Below, piece after piece: positions 51,071 through 59,854 of a DNA stretch of 62,124 nt; position 1 is the first letter of the stretch; every line of letters begins with the position of its first letter. The stretch covers positions 1 through 62,124 of the forward strand of contig JADLFW010000023.1 of assembly GCA_020849615.1 (NCBI GenBank). Direction: 5' to 3'. Position numbers and translations under genes: made by a program. The notes under the pieces were generated by a model that was not told the DNA's origin, did not search any database, and was given only the letters and a program-made list of their open reading frames with translations. This DNA comes from Phycisphaerales bacterium. GTDB lineage: Bacteria > Planctomycetota > Phycisphaerae > Phycisphaerales > UBA1924.

Positions 51071-53463
51071 GCACGTTTGTATCGACGTCGCGTTCCGAGG
51101 CTGCGGCTACCTACATGGCCCGCGGGTACCGCTGCATCCCCGTGCCCAAGGGCGAGAAGGGGCCCCGCATGAAGGGCTGGCAGCACACCCGCCTCGGACC
51201 CGGCGACCTCGCCGCCTTCGAGGGCGAGGGCAACCTCGGCATCCTGACGGGCGAGCCCAGCGGCTGGCTCGTGGATATCGACCTCGATTGCGACGAGGCG
51301 CTGCGGCTCGCGGACGAGTGCCTGCCTCCGACCGAGGCGGTGACCGGCCGCTTGTCCACGCCGCGGTCGCACCGCTGGTTTATCGCGGCGGGGGCCGTCT
51401 CATGCCGCATCGAGGACCCGCTGCTGGACGAGTGCATCGTCGAGCTTCGCGCCGGGAACCTCCAGACGCTCGTGGGCCCGAGCATCCACCCCGAGTCCGG
51501 CGAGCCGTACGCCGTGCTGGACGGCGAGCCCGCCGTCATCGACGCGGCGCTCCTCGAACAGGCTGTGAGGGCGCTGGGCGACCGGGTACTGCGGGATCGC
51601 TACCCGGGCGGGGTGCCGCCCTCGCCGCCCCGTGGCGGCGATCTCGCCGCCCGGGCCCGGCCCGCGGGCGCAGGGTCCGCCGATCCCGAGACGGTGGCCC
51701 GAGCCGGCGCGTACCTCGACAAGATGCCAGGCGCGGTGTCGGGCCAAGGCGGGCACAGGAAGGCTTACGCGGCCGCCTGCGCGATCTGCCACGGATTCGG
51801 CCTCGACCGCGAGCAGGCCCTCGATCTGCTCGTCCGCCGGTACAACCCGCGATGTCACCCGCCGTGGTCGCAGGCGGAGTTGGACCACAAGGTGAACGAC
51901 GCCATCACAAAGCCCCACAGCCGCGAGTTCGGCTGGCTCCGTGACGCCGGTGCCGATCTAGGCGGGGTGGATGTGTCGGGGATCATGAGGGAAGCGAGCG
52001 AACCCCCGCCCGATCCCCGGGCCGAACCCAATGACGAGCACGACCTTGACATGGGCGCAGTGCGGCTGGGAACGCGCGATCCCACCACCGGGCGGCTGGT
52101 GCTGTCCCCCAAGCGAACACTGCCGACCGCCCGAGCCTACGTGCGGCAGTTCCATGACCACCCGCACGGGCGGACGCTCATCTGCTACGCGGACCAGCTG
52201 ATGGCGTGGGCCGGCAACCGCTACGCCGCTGTCGAGGATAGCTGGCTCAGGCACCGGCTTCAGCCCTGGCTTCATGCGACGCTGCGGTATCAGAAGAAGG
52301 GCAACGGCCCGCTTGAGCTGGTGCCCTTCGAATCCAACCCCACGAGCGTAAAGGCGGCCCTGGAGTCCATCCGCGCGCTCGTCCATCTGCCCGCCGAGGT
52401 GACCCCGCCGTGCTGGATGGGCGCGCCGGGCCCCTTCCCGGCGGGAGAGGTCCTCCCCTGCCGCACCGGCAGCCTGCACGTGCCCACCGGTACCTTGCTT
52501 TCGGCCACGCCGTTGTTGTTCACGGTGAACGCGCTGGACTTCGACTACGACCCCCAGGCTCCGGCCCCCGTTGAATGGCTGAAGTTCCTCGGAGAGCTGT
52601 GGGGCGACGACCACGAGTCGATCCAGCTGATCCAAGAGTGGTTCGGATACAGCCTCATCGCCGACACGAGCCAGCAGAAGATGCTGCTGCTCGTGGGCCC
52701 CAAGCGATCGGGCAAGGGCACCATCGGCCGGGTGCTCCGCTCGGTGGTCGGCGAGGCCAACGTGGTAGGTCCCACGACCGGGAGCCTCGCGGGCAACTTC
52801 GGGCTTCAGCCCCTCATCGGGAAGACGCTGGCGGTTGTCAGCGACGCCCGGTTCAGCGGGGAAGGCGCCGCCGTGGTCATCGAGCGGTTGCTGTGCGTCT
52901 CGGGCGAGGACCTGCTGACGATCGACCGCAAGTTCTTGTCGCCGGTGACGATGAAGCTGCCGACGCGGTTCGTGTTCCTCACCAACGAACTGCCCCGGCT
53001 CCACGACTCCAGCACGGCGCTGGCGGGACGGTTCCTGATGCCTGGGCGTCTGACCCGCAGCTTTTACGGCCAGGAAGACCCCACCCTGACGGACCGCCTG
53101 CTGAAAGAGCGGGCGGGGATCTTGAACTGGTCGCTGGAGGGCTGGAAGAGGCTGAAGGCGAGAGGGCATTTCGTTCCACCCGCCAGCGGCCACGTGGCCG
53201 TAGAGGAACTAGAGGAGCTGTCGTCGCCCGTCTCGGCCTTCGTGCGGCAGTGTTGCAAGGTTGGGGTCGCGCGGCGGGTGTGGCTCAGCGATCTGTTCGC
53301 CCGGTGGCAGAGCTGGTGCGCCGGCGAGGGGCGGGACAACGTCGGGACCAAGCAGTCATTGGGAAGAGAACTGGGCGCTGCGGTTCCGGGGATTGTGCGC
53401 CGGCGTGGGTCCGACGGCCAGCCCTTCTACGAGGGGATCAGCCTCGCGGAGGTGCTGCTGTGA
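51067..53463 (+). CDS. Bifunctional PrimPol-helicase, P4/D5-type (element 2)
   Basis: A 798-aa protein. PrimPol domain at about residues 10-180 with LVDIDLDCDEA and SHRWF, then TLVGPSIHPESGEPY. A PriCT-like linker (SGQGGHRKAYAAACAICHGFG) follows. The D5-type helicase has Walker A GPKRSGKGT at 544-552 and sensor-like FLTNELPRL. The primase half is clearly related to that of element 1; the helicase half is a different subtype (GPKRSGKGT versus GSGANGKS), which suggests domain exchange. Iteron-like palindromes follow the stop. Confidence 0.93.
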   Translation: MSTFVSTSRSEAAATYMARGYRCIPVPKGEKGPRMKGWQHTRLGPGDLAAFEGEGNLGILTGEPSGWLVDIDLDCDEALRLADECLPPTEAVTGRLSTPRSHRWFIAAGAVSCRIEDPLLDECIVELRAGNLQTLVGPSIHPESGEPYAVLDGEPAVIDAALLEQAVRALGDRVLRDRYPGGVPPSPPRGGDLAARARPAGAGSADPETVARAGAYLDKMPGAVSGQGGHRKAYAAACAICHGFGLDREQALDLLVRRYNPRCHPPWSQAELDHKVNDAITKPHSREFGWLRDAGADLGGVDVSGIMREASEPPPDPRAEPNDEHDLDMGAVRLGTRDPTTGRLVLSPKRTLPTARAYVRQFHDHPHGRTLICYADQLMAWAGNRYAAVEDSWLRHRLQPWLHATLRYQKKGNGPLELVPFESNPTSVKAALESIRALVHLPAEVTPPCWMGAPGPFPAGEVLPCRTGSLHVPTGTLLSATPLLFTVNALDFDYDPQAPAPVEWLKFLGELWGDDHESIQLIQEWFGYSLIADTSQQKMLLLVGPKRSGKGTIGRVLRSVVGEANVVGPTTGSLAGNFGLQPLIGKTLAVVSDARFSGEGAAVVIERLLCVSGEDLLTIDRKFLSPVTMKLPTRFVFLTNELPRLHDSSTALAGRFLMPGRLTRSFYGQEDPTLTDRLLKERAGILNWSLEGWKRLKARGHFVPPASGHVAVEELEELSSPVSAFVRQCCKVGVARRVWLSDLFARWQSWCAGEGRDNVGTKQSLGRELGAAVPGIVRRRGSDGQPFYEGISLAEVLL

Positions 53464-53863
53464 TCAGCATCGCCACTATCGGGGTCCGCTGCCGGGCACT
53501 GTCACGAACTGTCGCGACAGTTCCCATTGTATTAACGCGCGAGAGGTATGTGAATACGTATATAGCGTGCAATTGGGACTGTCGCGACAGTACGCGGCAG
53601 TCCGTGCCGGTTCCGTTGGTCGGAGGGCACGCGGGCGGGTATCGGCCTGAAGTGGCTATTCCTGCGGGCTATTAGCCCGCGTAGAGCTTTCCGCGTCGCG
53701 GGGAGTGGGCGCATCGTCCCTGTCGCTCCGGCACCAACCGCGGGGCTTTGCGGGGCTCAGGCGGGCAGCAGAGCGGGGCTTCGTTCCGCGTAGAAAGTCG
53801 TAGCCGTGGCTGGTTATCGGAGACATCGATCCGGTATGACGGCATCGCTCAGCATGCGCCCCA
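53464..53863. other. Intergenic region after primase-helicase, no gene seen
   Basis: The left part carries the palindromic repeats at 53498-53591. A short ORF reading from a GTG at 53460 runs through these repeats and has no family features, so I do not call it. The right part is GC-rich, with no gene seen. Confidence 0.45.
53498..53591. repeat. Palindromic iteron cluster, candidate replication origin (element 2)
   Basis: ACTGTC at 53498 is followed by two copies of the palindrome ACTGTCGCGACAGT (53508-53521 and 53578-53591). The flanks CCCATTG and CAATTGGG make the two copies part of a larger inverted repeat. The region between the copies is AT-richer (TATGTGAATACGTATATAG). It lies about 35 bases after the primase-helicase stop, as in element 1, but the box sequence is different. 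Origin function is inference. Confidence 0.58.
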
Positions 53864-53891
53864 TTGACAGAAGCGGGACTTCCCGTACGCT
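53864..53891 (+). promoter_or_regulatory. Candidate promoter for the secreted protein gene
   Basis: TTGACA at 53864-53869 and TACGCT at 53886-53891 with a 16-base spacer, ending 24 bases before the gene start. GGAGGAG lies between promoter and ATG. Confidence 0.5.
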
Positions 53892-53915
53892 CCGGGGGTT
53901 CCCGGAGGAGACGAC

Positions 53916-55148
53916 ATGCACCCGATTCTGAATGCCCATGCGCTCACCGCATTGCTTCTCGTCGTGCTGCCCGCCGTCGCCGACGCCCAGCCGCTCCAGT
54001 TCACACACGTCACCAGCACGTTCAATCCGATGGGCGGAGCGATGCCGTTCAATGCGGACGGCCCCGCCCTTGAGGGCACAACGGTCGCGTTTGGCGGCCG
54101 GATTCCGATCACGCTGTCGAACGGTGTCTTTGTGCTGCCGCTCGGTGGTACTGCAACCCAAGTCGCTGGCCCCGGTCCGCTGCCCGGCGGGGAAGGAAGC
54201 TTCTCGACCTTTGGCGGTACGCCCAGTCTCAACAACGGCCGCGTGGCTTTCCAGGCGAGCACCAGCCTAGGCAGCGGGATATTCTCGAACGTTGACGGCA
54301 CGCTGCGCACCGTGGTGGGCCCAGGGTTCACGGATTTGCCCGGTGGGTATCGCACGAACAGGTGGGGTCAGTATCCATCCCTGAATGACGGCGTTGTCGC
54401 GTTCTCGGCCAATCCGGCGTCCCTCTTCAGCAGCGGGATCTACTCCTGGACCACGGACCAGGGTCTGAGCCGTGTCGGCGATGAATCGACCCCGGACCCG
54501 GGATCACCGGGCAGCACGATCGGCCAGTACGGGTATCACCCCGCCACCGACAACCACCGTGTCGCGTTCCTGGGGTACGGCGAACGCAGCGCGGTGTACG
54601 TGTCTGATCCGGACGGCGGGAACATGCAGGTCGTGGCTCGGCAAGGCGATCCAGCGCCCGGCGGCGCCGGATCATACAGAACAATGAGTCAGCCGTTCGT
54701 CACCATGGACGAAGGCACCATCATGTTCAATGCCAACACCACGATCGGGGACGGGCTGTTCGCATCAACCGACGGACTGCTTCGGCTTATTGCGGATCAA
54801 CGCACCACGGTCCCGGGGAGTACCCGGAAGTTCAGCTTCTTCGGCGATTTTGCGGTCGATGGCTCGAGCATTGCATTTGTTGGAACGGACACAGCCGGCA
54901 AGCGGGGCCTTTACGCCGACTTCGGCTTTGGCTTGCGTCGGATCATCGAGATCGGCGATTCGCTCGAAGGCGCTACGGTTGAGGAGTTCTGGTTCAACCG
55001 TGAGGGGATGGACGGGAACCGTCTTGCCTTCCAGACAAGGCTCACAGGAAGAGGCGTTGGAATTTACATAGTGACGGCAGTCCCCGCGCCGGGAGCCGCG
55101 GCGCTGTTGGGTCTGGCGACGATGACCGGCCTCCGCCGGCGCCGTTGA
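53916..55148 (+). CDS. Secreted protein with PEP-CTERM-like tail (410 aa)
   Basis: Signal peptide MHPILNAHALTALLLVVLPAVADAQP, cleaved near ADA. The body is a repeat-rich beta protein (LEGTTVAFGGR, LNNGRVAFQAS, LNDGVVAFSAN, DNHRVAFLG), like propeller proteins of planctomycete exteriors. The end VPAPGAAALLGLATMTGLRRRR is a PEP-CTERM-type sorting signal: Pro motif, hydrophobic helix, Arg cluster. It has its own promoter and RBS and seems unrelated to element functions, so it may be a passenger or a recombination boundary. Confidence 0.8.
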   Translation: MHPILNAHALTALLLVVLPAVADAQPLQFTHVTSTFNPMGGAMPFNADGPALEGTTVAFGGRIPITLSNGVFVLPLGGTATQVAGPGPLPGGEGSFSTFGGTPSLNNGRVAFQASTSLGSGIFSNVDGTLRTVVGPGFTDLPGGYRTNRWGQYPSLNDGVVAFSANPASLFSSGIYSWTTDQGLSRVGDESTPDPGSPGSTIGQYGYHPATDNHRVAFLGYGERSAVYVSDPDGGNMQVVARQGDPAPGGAGSYRTMSQPFVTMDEGTIMFNANTTIGDGLFASTDGLLRLIADQRTTVPGSTRKFSFFGDFAVDGSSIAFVGTDTAGKRGLYADFGFGLRRIIEIGDSLEGATVEEFWFNREGMDGNRLAFQTRLTGRGVGIYIVTAVPAPGAAALLGLATMTGLRRRR

Positions 55149-55230
55149 TTCCGAGCTACGACTTTTGCCTCGTTGCGTAGCCCGCGCTGCCGGGCCCCGG
55201 GCCCGCCCCGAATCTGTGCGTAATCGGCAC

Positions 55231-55244
55231 CCACAATCTTGTGG
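55231..55244. promoter_or_regulatory. CCACAA palindrome overlapping a promoter
   Basis: CCACAATCTTGTGG is a perfect six-base inverted repeat around TC. Its right half TTGTGG (55239-55244) is also a plausible -35 box, 17 bases before TATGAT at 55262-55267. A protein bound here would block that promoter. The same 14-mer occurs at 61827-61840; near matches are at 55436-55449 and 55548-55561. Confidence 0.55.
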
Positions 55245-55267
55245 ATTCGGGTTCCGTATGGTATGAT
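55239..55267 (+). promoter_or_regulatory. Candidate promoter of the 75-aa gene
   Basis: TTGTGG at 55239-55244, 17-base spacer, TATGAT at 55262-55267. The RBS AGGAGG at 55279-55284 and ATG at 55293 follow, so the mRNA leader would be short. Confidence 0.55.
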
Positions 55268-55292
55268 TAGGGCACAGCAGGAGGCGCACGAC

Positions 55293-55520
55293 ATGCCGAT
55301 CGCCGACTTCTACCCCGCCGTGGCGGGACGGCTGTTCTTTTGCACCGACAGGATGAGCCCGCCCGACGAACTCGTCACCGCCGAGCAGCCGGTGCCGGGG
55401 CACCCACAACTCTGGGTCGTTCGGGGCGCGCGGGGCCACAGATTTGTGTGTCGGTTGGGGTGCCTGTCCGATGTGCCGCCGGAGCGGTGGTACCGAGCCC
55501 TGCGGGAGTCCGCCGTGTGA
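55293..55520 (+). CDS. Small hypothetical protein (75 aa)
   Basis: A strong RBS (AGGAGG, eight bases upstream) and promoter support this gene. The product has Cys residues at FFCTDR, FVCRLGC and ends PPERWYRALRESAV. A near match to the CCACAA palindrome lies inside it (55436-55449). No family known. Confidence 0.6.
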   Translation: MPIADFYPAVAGRLFFCTDRMSPPDELVTAEQPVPGHPQLWVVRGARGHRFVCRLGCLSDVPPERWYRALRESAV

Positions 55521-55547
55521 GCCCGGGCCGCGGGAACGAGCGGGGCC

Positions 55548-55561
55548 CCACAAATCTGTGG
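55548..55561. promoter_or_regulatory. CCACAA-type palindrome between small genes
   Basis: CCACAAATCTGTGG is an inverted repeat with one mismatched pair, of the same type as 55231-55244. It lies between the 75-aa and 68-aa genes. Confidence 0.45.
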
Positions 55562-55684
55562 TCTCCGACGGCGCAGCCTTGGACTCGACCGCCGGCCCGG
55601 GCGGGGCAACGGGCCGGGTAGGCGGGGCGATCCGCCGCGCGAGATAATGACCGCGTGCCCACCCACCGGCGGCGAGTCCCCCGC

Positions 55685-55891
55685 ATGATCTACCTGGCCA
55701 ACGGCCCGTGCCGGGACCGCGAGGTGCCGGAGACGGCGATGGAGCCGGGGAGGGACTCGTTCGTCGTCGAGCACCGGCCGCCGGGGTCGGCGCGGCCCGA
55801 GTACCACCGCTACGCGCTGGTGGACACGGACATGGCCATCTGGGTGGACGGGGTGGAGCGGCCCGCCGCGTCCCGCCGAGCTACGGATTGA
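55685..55891 (+). CDS. Small phage-type hypothetical protein (68 aa)
   Basis: MIYLANGPCRDREVP, then FVVEHRP and YHRYALVDTDMAIWVDG. The arrangement (a short NGP..REV start, then a beta-rich body) is common among small phage proteins of unknown role. The start at 55685 is preferred to 55655 by this pattern. Confidence 0.5.
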   Translation: MIYLANGPCRDREVPETAMEPGRDSFVVEHRPPGSARPEYHRYALVDTDMAIWVDGVERPAASRRATD

Positions 55892-55985
55892 ACGGGCGAA
55901 GGAGTTGACCCGCGGCCCGTGTTATTTCCAGGGTACTTTCGGTGCAGAGTACAATGGGGTGCCCGGCTTTTACTGAGGAGGCGCC

Positions 55986-56192
55986 ATGAGCCAGCCCGCA
56001 CGGATGATCTTCGTTGCCGTCCTGTTCGCGTCCGCCTTGATCGCTTCCTCGTTCCTGCTCCGCAAGTCGGGCGCGGGCGAATGGGTCGATGCCGGGCTGT
56101 ACCTGGCGGCGGGTTGCTGGCTCGCGTTGCAGGTGACGACGGGCCTCAAGGCGCCGCGCGGCCGGGCATGCCTTCCGCGTAGCAGTTCGTGA
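55986..56192 (+). CDS. Small two-helix membrane protein (68 aa)
   Basis: GAGGAG lies directly upstream. Two hydrophobic helices (MIFVAVLFASALIASSFLL and AGLYLAAGCWLALQVTTG) predict an inner membrane protein. TACAAT at 55950 may be its -10 box. Function unknown. Confidence 0.55.
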   Translation: MSQPARMIFVAVLFASALIASSFLLRKSGAGEWVDAGLYLAAGCWLALQVTTGLKAPRGRACLPRSSS

Positions 56193-56267
56193 CGCGCGGT
56201 TGGGCAACGACTGAAGCTACGGCTTTGTACGCAAGGCGCAGCTGACCATGTGGGGGATCGCCCCTAG

Positions 56268-57110
56268 TTAAGGTTGCGAAGCGGTCGGGTCTCTGCCCGC
56301 TAGCAATCGCTTCTTCTGGTTGATAAACTCACGGTCGGTGAGTATCCCTTCACGTCGCAGAGCGTCGAGCTTGCGCACTTCGTCCGCCACAGATACGCCG
56401 TCGGTACCGCGGGTCGGAGGCACGTTGGTCGCCGCGCCACGGATAAGAACTGTGACCCGACTGTGCCAAGTCTCCGCAACGCGCATTGACTGCTTGAGCG
56501 AACTCTTCAGGTCTCCCTTGCTTGACACCGACTTGTACAACAATACGTCGTGGTGCGGGTTGGCAAAGTTGGTTGTCACAATGCGGAGGACTAACCGCTT
56601 GACGCGAGCCTCTGACCGCTTTGAGCCGGTCACTCCACCAATGAGCAGACCGATTGGACCCAGAAGTAAGCCGCCGATTGCGGCACCTGCCACCTGGCTG
56701 TCTCGATTCGTTCTTACCAATGAAGTATCGTCGGCCATGATCTCAACCGTCACGATCTCTGATGCGGGCAGGATCGAGTGGCGCTTTCCTTGGATCAATA
56801 GCAGTCGCGCGCTCGCCGACTCGATCGCCAGTCCGTTCAAGTCCAACGGGCTGACGTAGATATCGGTAGCTCGGAAGTCCTTTCGAGAGCGGACTGCCGC
56901 CACGGCACTCTGAGCCAACTGGTGGCGGCCAATCTGTACGACAACGATAAAGATCATCGCGATCGCAAGCGCGGCGAAGAGAATCAAAAAGCACGAGAAA
57001 TCAGACTCGGCGATGACGGTCAATCGAAGCACTCTGTGCAGGCTACACCGGCGCGGGGGTACATTCAACTGTGACTGGCGTTGGGCATGGGTTTCGCTTG
57101 CGAGGCTCAA
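56268..57110 (-). CDS. SHOCT-domain membrane protein (280 aa)
   Basis: A hydrophobic helix near residues 39-62 (CFLILFAALAIAMIFIVVV), a central domain with a Gly-rich stretch (VAGAAIGGLLLGPIGLLIGGVTG), and a C-terminal SHOCT motif (EVRKLDALRREGILTDREFINQKKRLL). The domain is small and often added to membrane or phage-linked proteins for oligomerisation. The codon use is less GC-biased than the neighbours, suggesting separate acquisition. The first about 30 residues may not be translated. Confidence 0.7.
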   Translation of the reverse strand: MSLASETHAQRQSQLNVPPRRCSLHRVLRLTVIAESDFSCFLILFAALAIAMIFIVVVQIGRHQLAQSAVAAVRSRKDFRATDIYVSPLDLNGLAIESASARLLLIQGKRHSILPASEIVTVEIMADDTSLVRTNRDSQVAGAAIGGLLLGPIGLLIGGVTGSKRSEARVKRLVLRIVTTNFANPHHDVLLYKSVSSKGDLKSSLKQSMRVAETWHSRVTVLIRGAATNVPPTRGTDGVSVADEVRKLDALRREGILTDREFINQKKRLLAGRDPTASQP

Positions 57111-57332
57111 TCCTGCATTGAGTTCCGGGCTCCGGAGCTACGTTCCCCGACAGATCCCGTAGCCGGGGCTGGCGGGCCCGGCCCGGACGCGGGGTCGGCC
57201 GTCCGGTGGGAGGGCGCCCCGGACGGCGAGGGTTGCCGCCCGGCTTCCGGCCGATGTACTAGTCGCTACAACATGTCCGAGGGCGTATACTTCTGCGCCG
57301 GGCCCCTCCTCCCCCAGTCAAGGACGACCGCC

Positions 57333-58700
57333 ATGCTGAACGTCGAGCTCCGCGACATCGGGTCCATCAAGCCCTACGACCGCAACCCCCGCCGGAACGA
57401 CGCCGCCGTCGAGCACGTGGCCAGGTCGATCCGTCTCTACGGCTTCCGCCAGCCGATCGTGGTGGACAAGGACGGCGTCATCGTCGTCGGCCACACGAGG
57501 CTCAAAGCCGCGGCCTCGCTGGGGATGACGCAGGTCCCCGTGCACGTGGCGCTGGACCTGACGCCCGAGCAGGCCAAGGCGTACCGCCTGGCCGACAACC
57601 GCAGCGCCGAGATCGCCGAGTGGGACCTCGAGCTGCTGCCGGTCGAGCTGGGCGAACTCAAGGACCTGGACTTCGACATCTCGTCACTGGGGTGGGACGC
57701 GGAGGAACTCTCCGAGATCATGGCGCCGTCCGGCAACGCCGGGCTGGTGGACCCCGACGAGGTGCCCGAGCCCCCCGCCGAGGCGACGACCAAGCCCGGG
57801 GACCTGTGGATCCTCGGTCAGCACCGCCTGCTGTGCGGGGACTCGTCGAAGCCGGAGGACGTGGACCGGCTGCTGGGCGGCGCGGTCATCCACCTCGTGA
57901 ACAGCGACCCCCCGTACAACGTCAAGGTCGAACCGAGGAGCAACAACGCCATCGCAGCGGGGCTGAGTTCGTTCACCGCGGCGCAGCGAAAGGACGCCAG
58001 CGCCGGGGACCAGCAGTCGGCCGACCTGCACCGCTACCCCGAGAAGTCCAGGCCCACCCACAAGCAGCTCCGGGCCAAGGACCGCCCCCTGGCGAACGAC
58101 TTCGTGTCGGATGACGAGTTTGAGCGGCTGCTGGCGGCGTGGTTCGGCAACATGGCCCGGGTGATGATCCCCGGCGGGGGGTTCTACCTGTGGGGCGGCT
58201 ACGCCAACTGCGCCAACTACCCGCCGGCGCTGAAGGCGGCGGGGTTGTACTTCTCGCAGGCCATCATCTGGGACAAGCAGCACCCGGTGCTCACCCGCAA
58301 GGACTTCATGGGCGCCCACGAGTGGTGCTTCTACGGTTGGAAAGAGGGCGCCGCGCACCGCTTCTTCGGGCCCAACAACGTCCCCGACCTCTGGCACATC
58401 AAGAAGATCCCGCCCCAGCAGATGGAGCACCTGACGGCCAAGCCCGCGGAGCTGGCGGCCCGGGCCATCGCGTACTCGTCCAAGCCGGGCGAGCATGTGC
58501 TGGACCTCTTCGGCGGCAGCGGCAGCACGCTCATCGCCGCCGAGCAGCAGGGGCGGAAGGCGTTCCTCATGGAGATCGACGCGCCCTACTGCGATGTCAT
58601 CGTCGATCGGTTCCAGCGGTTCACGGGCCGTCCGGGGGTGCTGGAGCGGACGGGCGAGAGCCCCATCCCGATGGGCGCGCGCGAGACGGACATGAAGTAA
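57333..58700 (+). CDS. ParB-domain DNA methyltransferase (element 2)
   Basis: A 455-aa protein. The ParB-like domain (about residues 5-95: YDRNPRRNDAAVEHV, VIVVGHTRLKAAASLG, RLADNRSAE) is fused to a beta-class amino-methyltransferase with SDPPYNVKV near residue 191, a 60-residue insertion, and FGGSGST near 390. The N-terminal layout matches 9453-10970, but the catalytic domain is a different branch, so target sites probably differ. TATACT at 57286 may be its -10 box. A 57273 ATG is in frame. Confidence 0.88.
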   Translation: MLNVELRDIGSIKPYDRNPRRNDAAVEHVARSIRLYGFRQPIVVDKDGVIVVGHTRLKAAASLGMTQVPVHVALDLTPEQAKAYRLADNRSAEIAEWDLELLPVELGELKDLDFDISSLGWDAEELSEIMAPSGNAGLVDPDEVPEPPAEATTKPGDLWILGQHRLLCGDSSKPEDVDRLLGGAVIHLVNSDPPYNVKVEPRSNNAIAAGLSSFTAAQRKDASAGDQQSADLHRYPEKSRPTHKQLRAKDRPLANDFVSDDEFERLLAAWFGNMARVMIPGGGFYLWGGYANCANYPPALKAAGLYFSQAIIWDKQHPVLTRKDFMGAHEWCFYGWKEGAAHRFFGPNNVPDLWHIKKIPPQQMEHLTAKPAELAARAIAYSSKPGEHVLDLFGGSGSTLIAAEQQGRKAFLMEIDAPYCDVIVDRFQRFTGRPGVLERTGESPIPMGARETDMK

Positions 58701-58706
58701 GGCGGA

Positions 58707-58755
58707 GCGGCGTCGGGGGTGACGCCGCAGAAACGCCCCCGCAAGGTCGGGGGCG
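58707..58755. terminator. Double hairpin between convergent genes (element 2)
   Basis: GCGGCGTC and GACGCCGC (58707-58728, six-base loop) and then CGCCCCC and GGGGGCG (58734-58755) form two perfect stems between the methyltransferase stop and the end of the minus-strand cassette. They suit a bidirectional terminator, though T tracts are missing. Confidence 0.55.
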
Positions 58756-58778
58756 GAAGGGAGGGTCCAGGGATGGAC

Positions 58779-59186
58779 TCAGCGGCTGCGGACGACCGTG
58801 ACCTGGAACTCGCGCCCGTGGGGGCGGGGGTGGGGGGCGCGGATGACCAGCCCGGCGTCGTGGGTGGGGATGCCGGCGTCCTCGTAGGTGAGGACCTCGT
58901 ACCCGGCGAGGGGCTCAGCCAACTCGAACAGGCCGTCGTCGGGGTCGGTGGCGGCCTCGAGGGCGAGGTCGAGCACCTGGCGGATGAACGTGGCCATCCC
59001 CGAGGCGGTGATGGGGCCGCCGGAGGGAGCAGGGCCGGGCCCGTGATCACCCTTGACGCTGCCGCGCCCGCAGGCGGCGACGGCGCGGGCCAAGTCGTCC
59101 CACTCGTCGGCGGTGAGCATCAGGTCCTCGCGGGCGGCGAGCAGGCGCCGGGCGGCGTCGATGAGGTTGTCCGTGTGGCTCGTCAT
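58779..59186 (-). CDS. Conserved hypothetical of the minus-strand cassette (135 aa)
   Basis: Nearly identical to 11002-11406, with a changed PDDGLFELAEPL segment and a His/Pro insertion near the end. It ends just before the double hairpin. Function unknown. Confidence 0.75.
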   Translation of the reverse strand: MTSHTDNLIDAARRLLAAREDLMLTADEWDDLARAVAACGRGSVKGDHGPGPAPSGGPITASGMATFIRQVLDLALEAATDPDDGLFELAEPLAGYEVLTYEDAGIPTHDAGLVIRAPHPRPHGREFQVTVVRSR

Positions 59187-59189
59187 GGC

Positions 59190-59831
59190 TCAGGCTCCCT
59201 TCTTGCCGGGCCCGGCGACGAACAGCCCGCGATCGACTTTCTTGAATCGCGCCTCGCCCTTCCTGGCGGCGATCTCGCGGATCACCGCCGCGTACAGCGA
59301 CGCCTCGGGCGTCTTCCCGTTGGGGCTGCTCCACAACTTGCGGACGCCCATCTCGGCGATCAGGTCCTTGCACCCGACGGGGTCCTTGCCGATGATCTGC
59401 GCCGCGGCGTCGAGGCAGGAGAGGCGCTTGGCCTTCGCGGGCTTGGGTGGCTTGGGGGCGTTCGGGGCGCTGTCCTTCGCGCCCGCCTTGGGCTTCTTGC
59501 CGGGCTTGGCCTGGGCCGGGGCGGGGGCGTGCTTCGGCTCCTGGGGCTGGGGCTGATCGGGCTGGGCGGGCTGCTTCTGCTCCCCGCCCTGCTCGTTGTG
59601 CGCGACGGCGCTGCCGGTGTCGGGGGCAGTTCCGGCGTCGGGGGCGGTTCCGGGGGCGGGGGCATCGAGCGCGGCGAGGTTGGCGGCGACCGCGGCGCGG
59701 GCCTCCCTGCGGAGCCGGTCAGCCCGAGCAGCGCCCTCAGCGCGGGCCGCGCTCTTCGAGGGCTTGGGGGTGATGGTCCGAGGGCGGGGGCGTGCAGCGT
59801 CCTTGGACCTGATGGTCTTGGTCGGGGTCAT
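59190..59831 (-). CDS. HARE-HTH domain protein (element 2)
   Basis: A 213-aa homologue of 11410-12102. The C-terminal HARE-HTH region (LSCLDAAAQII to FKKVDRGLF) is almost unchanged, while the Ala/Pro/Lys linker has diverged in length and sequence. AAGGAG precedes the ATG. The strict conservation of the winged helix points to a shared DNA target. Confidence 0.82.
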   Translation of the reverse strand: MTPTKTIRSKDAARPRPRTITPKPSKSAARAEGAARADRLRREARAAVAANLAALDAPAPGTAPDAGTAPDTGSAVAHNEQGGEQKQPAQPDQPQPQEPKHAPAPAQAKPGKKPKAGAKDSAPNAPKPPKPAKAKRLSCLDAAAQIIGKDPVGCKDLIAEMGVRKLWSSPNGKTPEASLYAAVIREIAARKGEARFKKVDRGLFVAGPGKKGA

Positions 59832-59854
59832 GTCAAACTCCTTGGGTTAGAGAA

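Noticed and set aside
53460..53675. Short ORF from a GTG overlapping the primase stop
   Set aside because: It reads through the palindromic repeats, has no family features and no counterpart in element 1.
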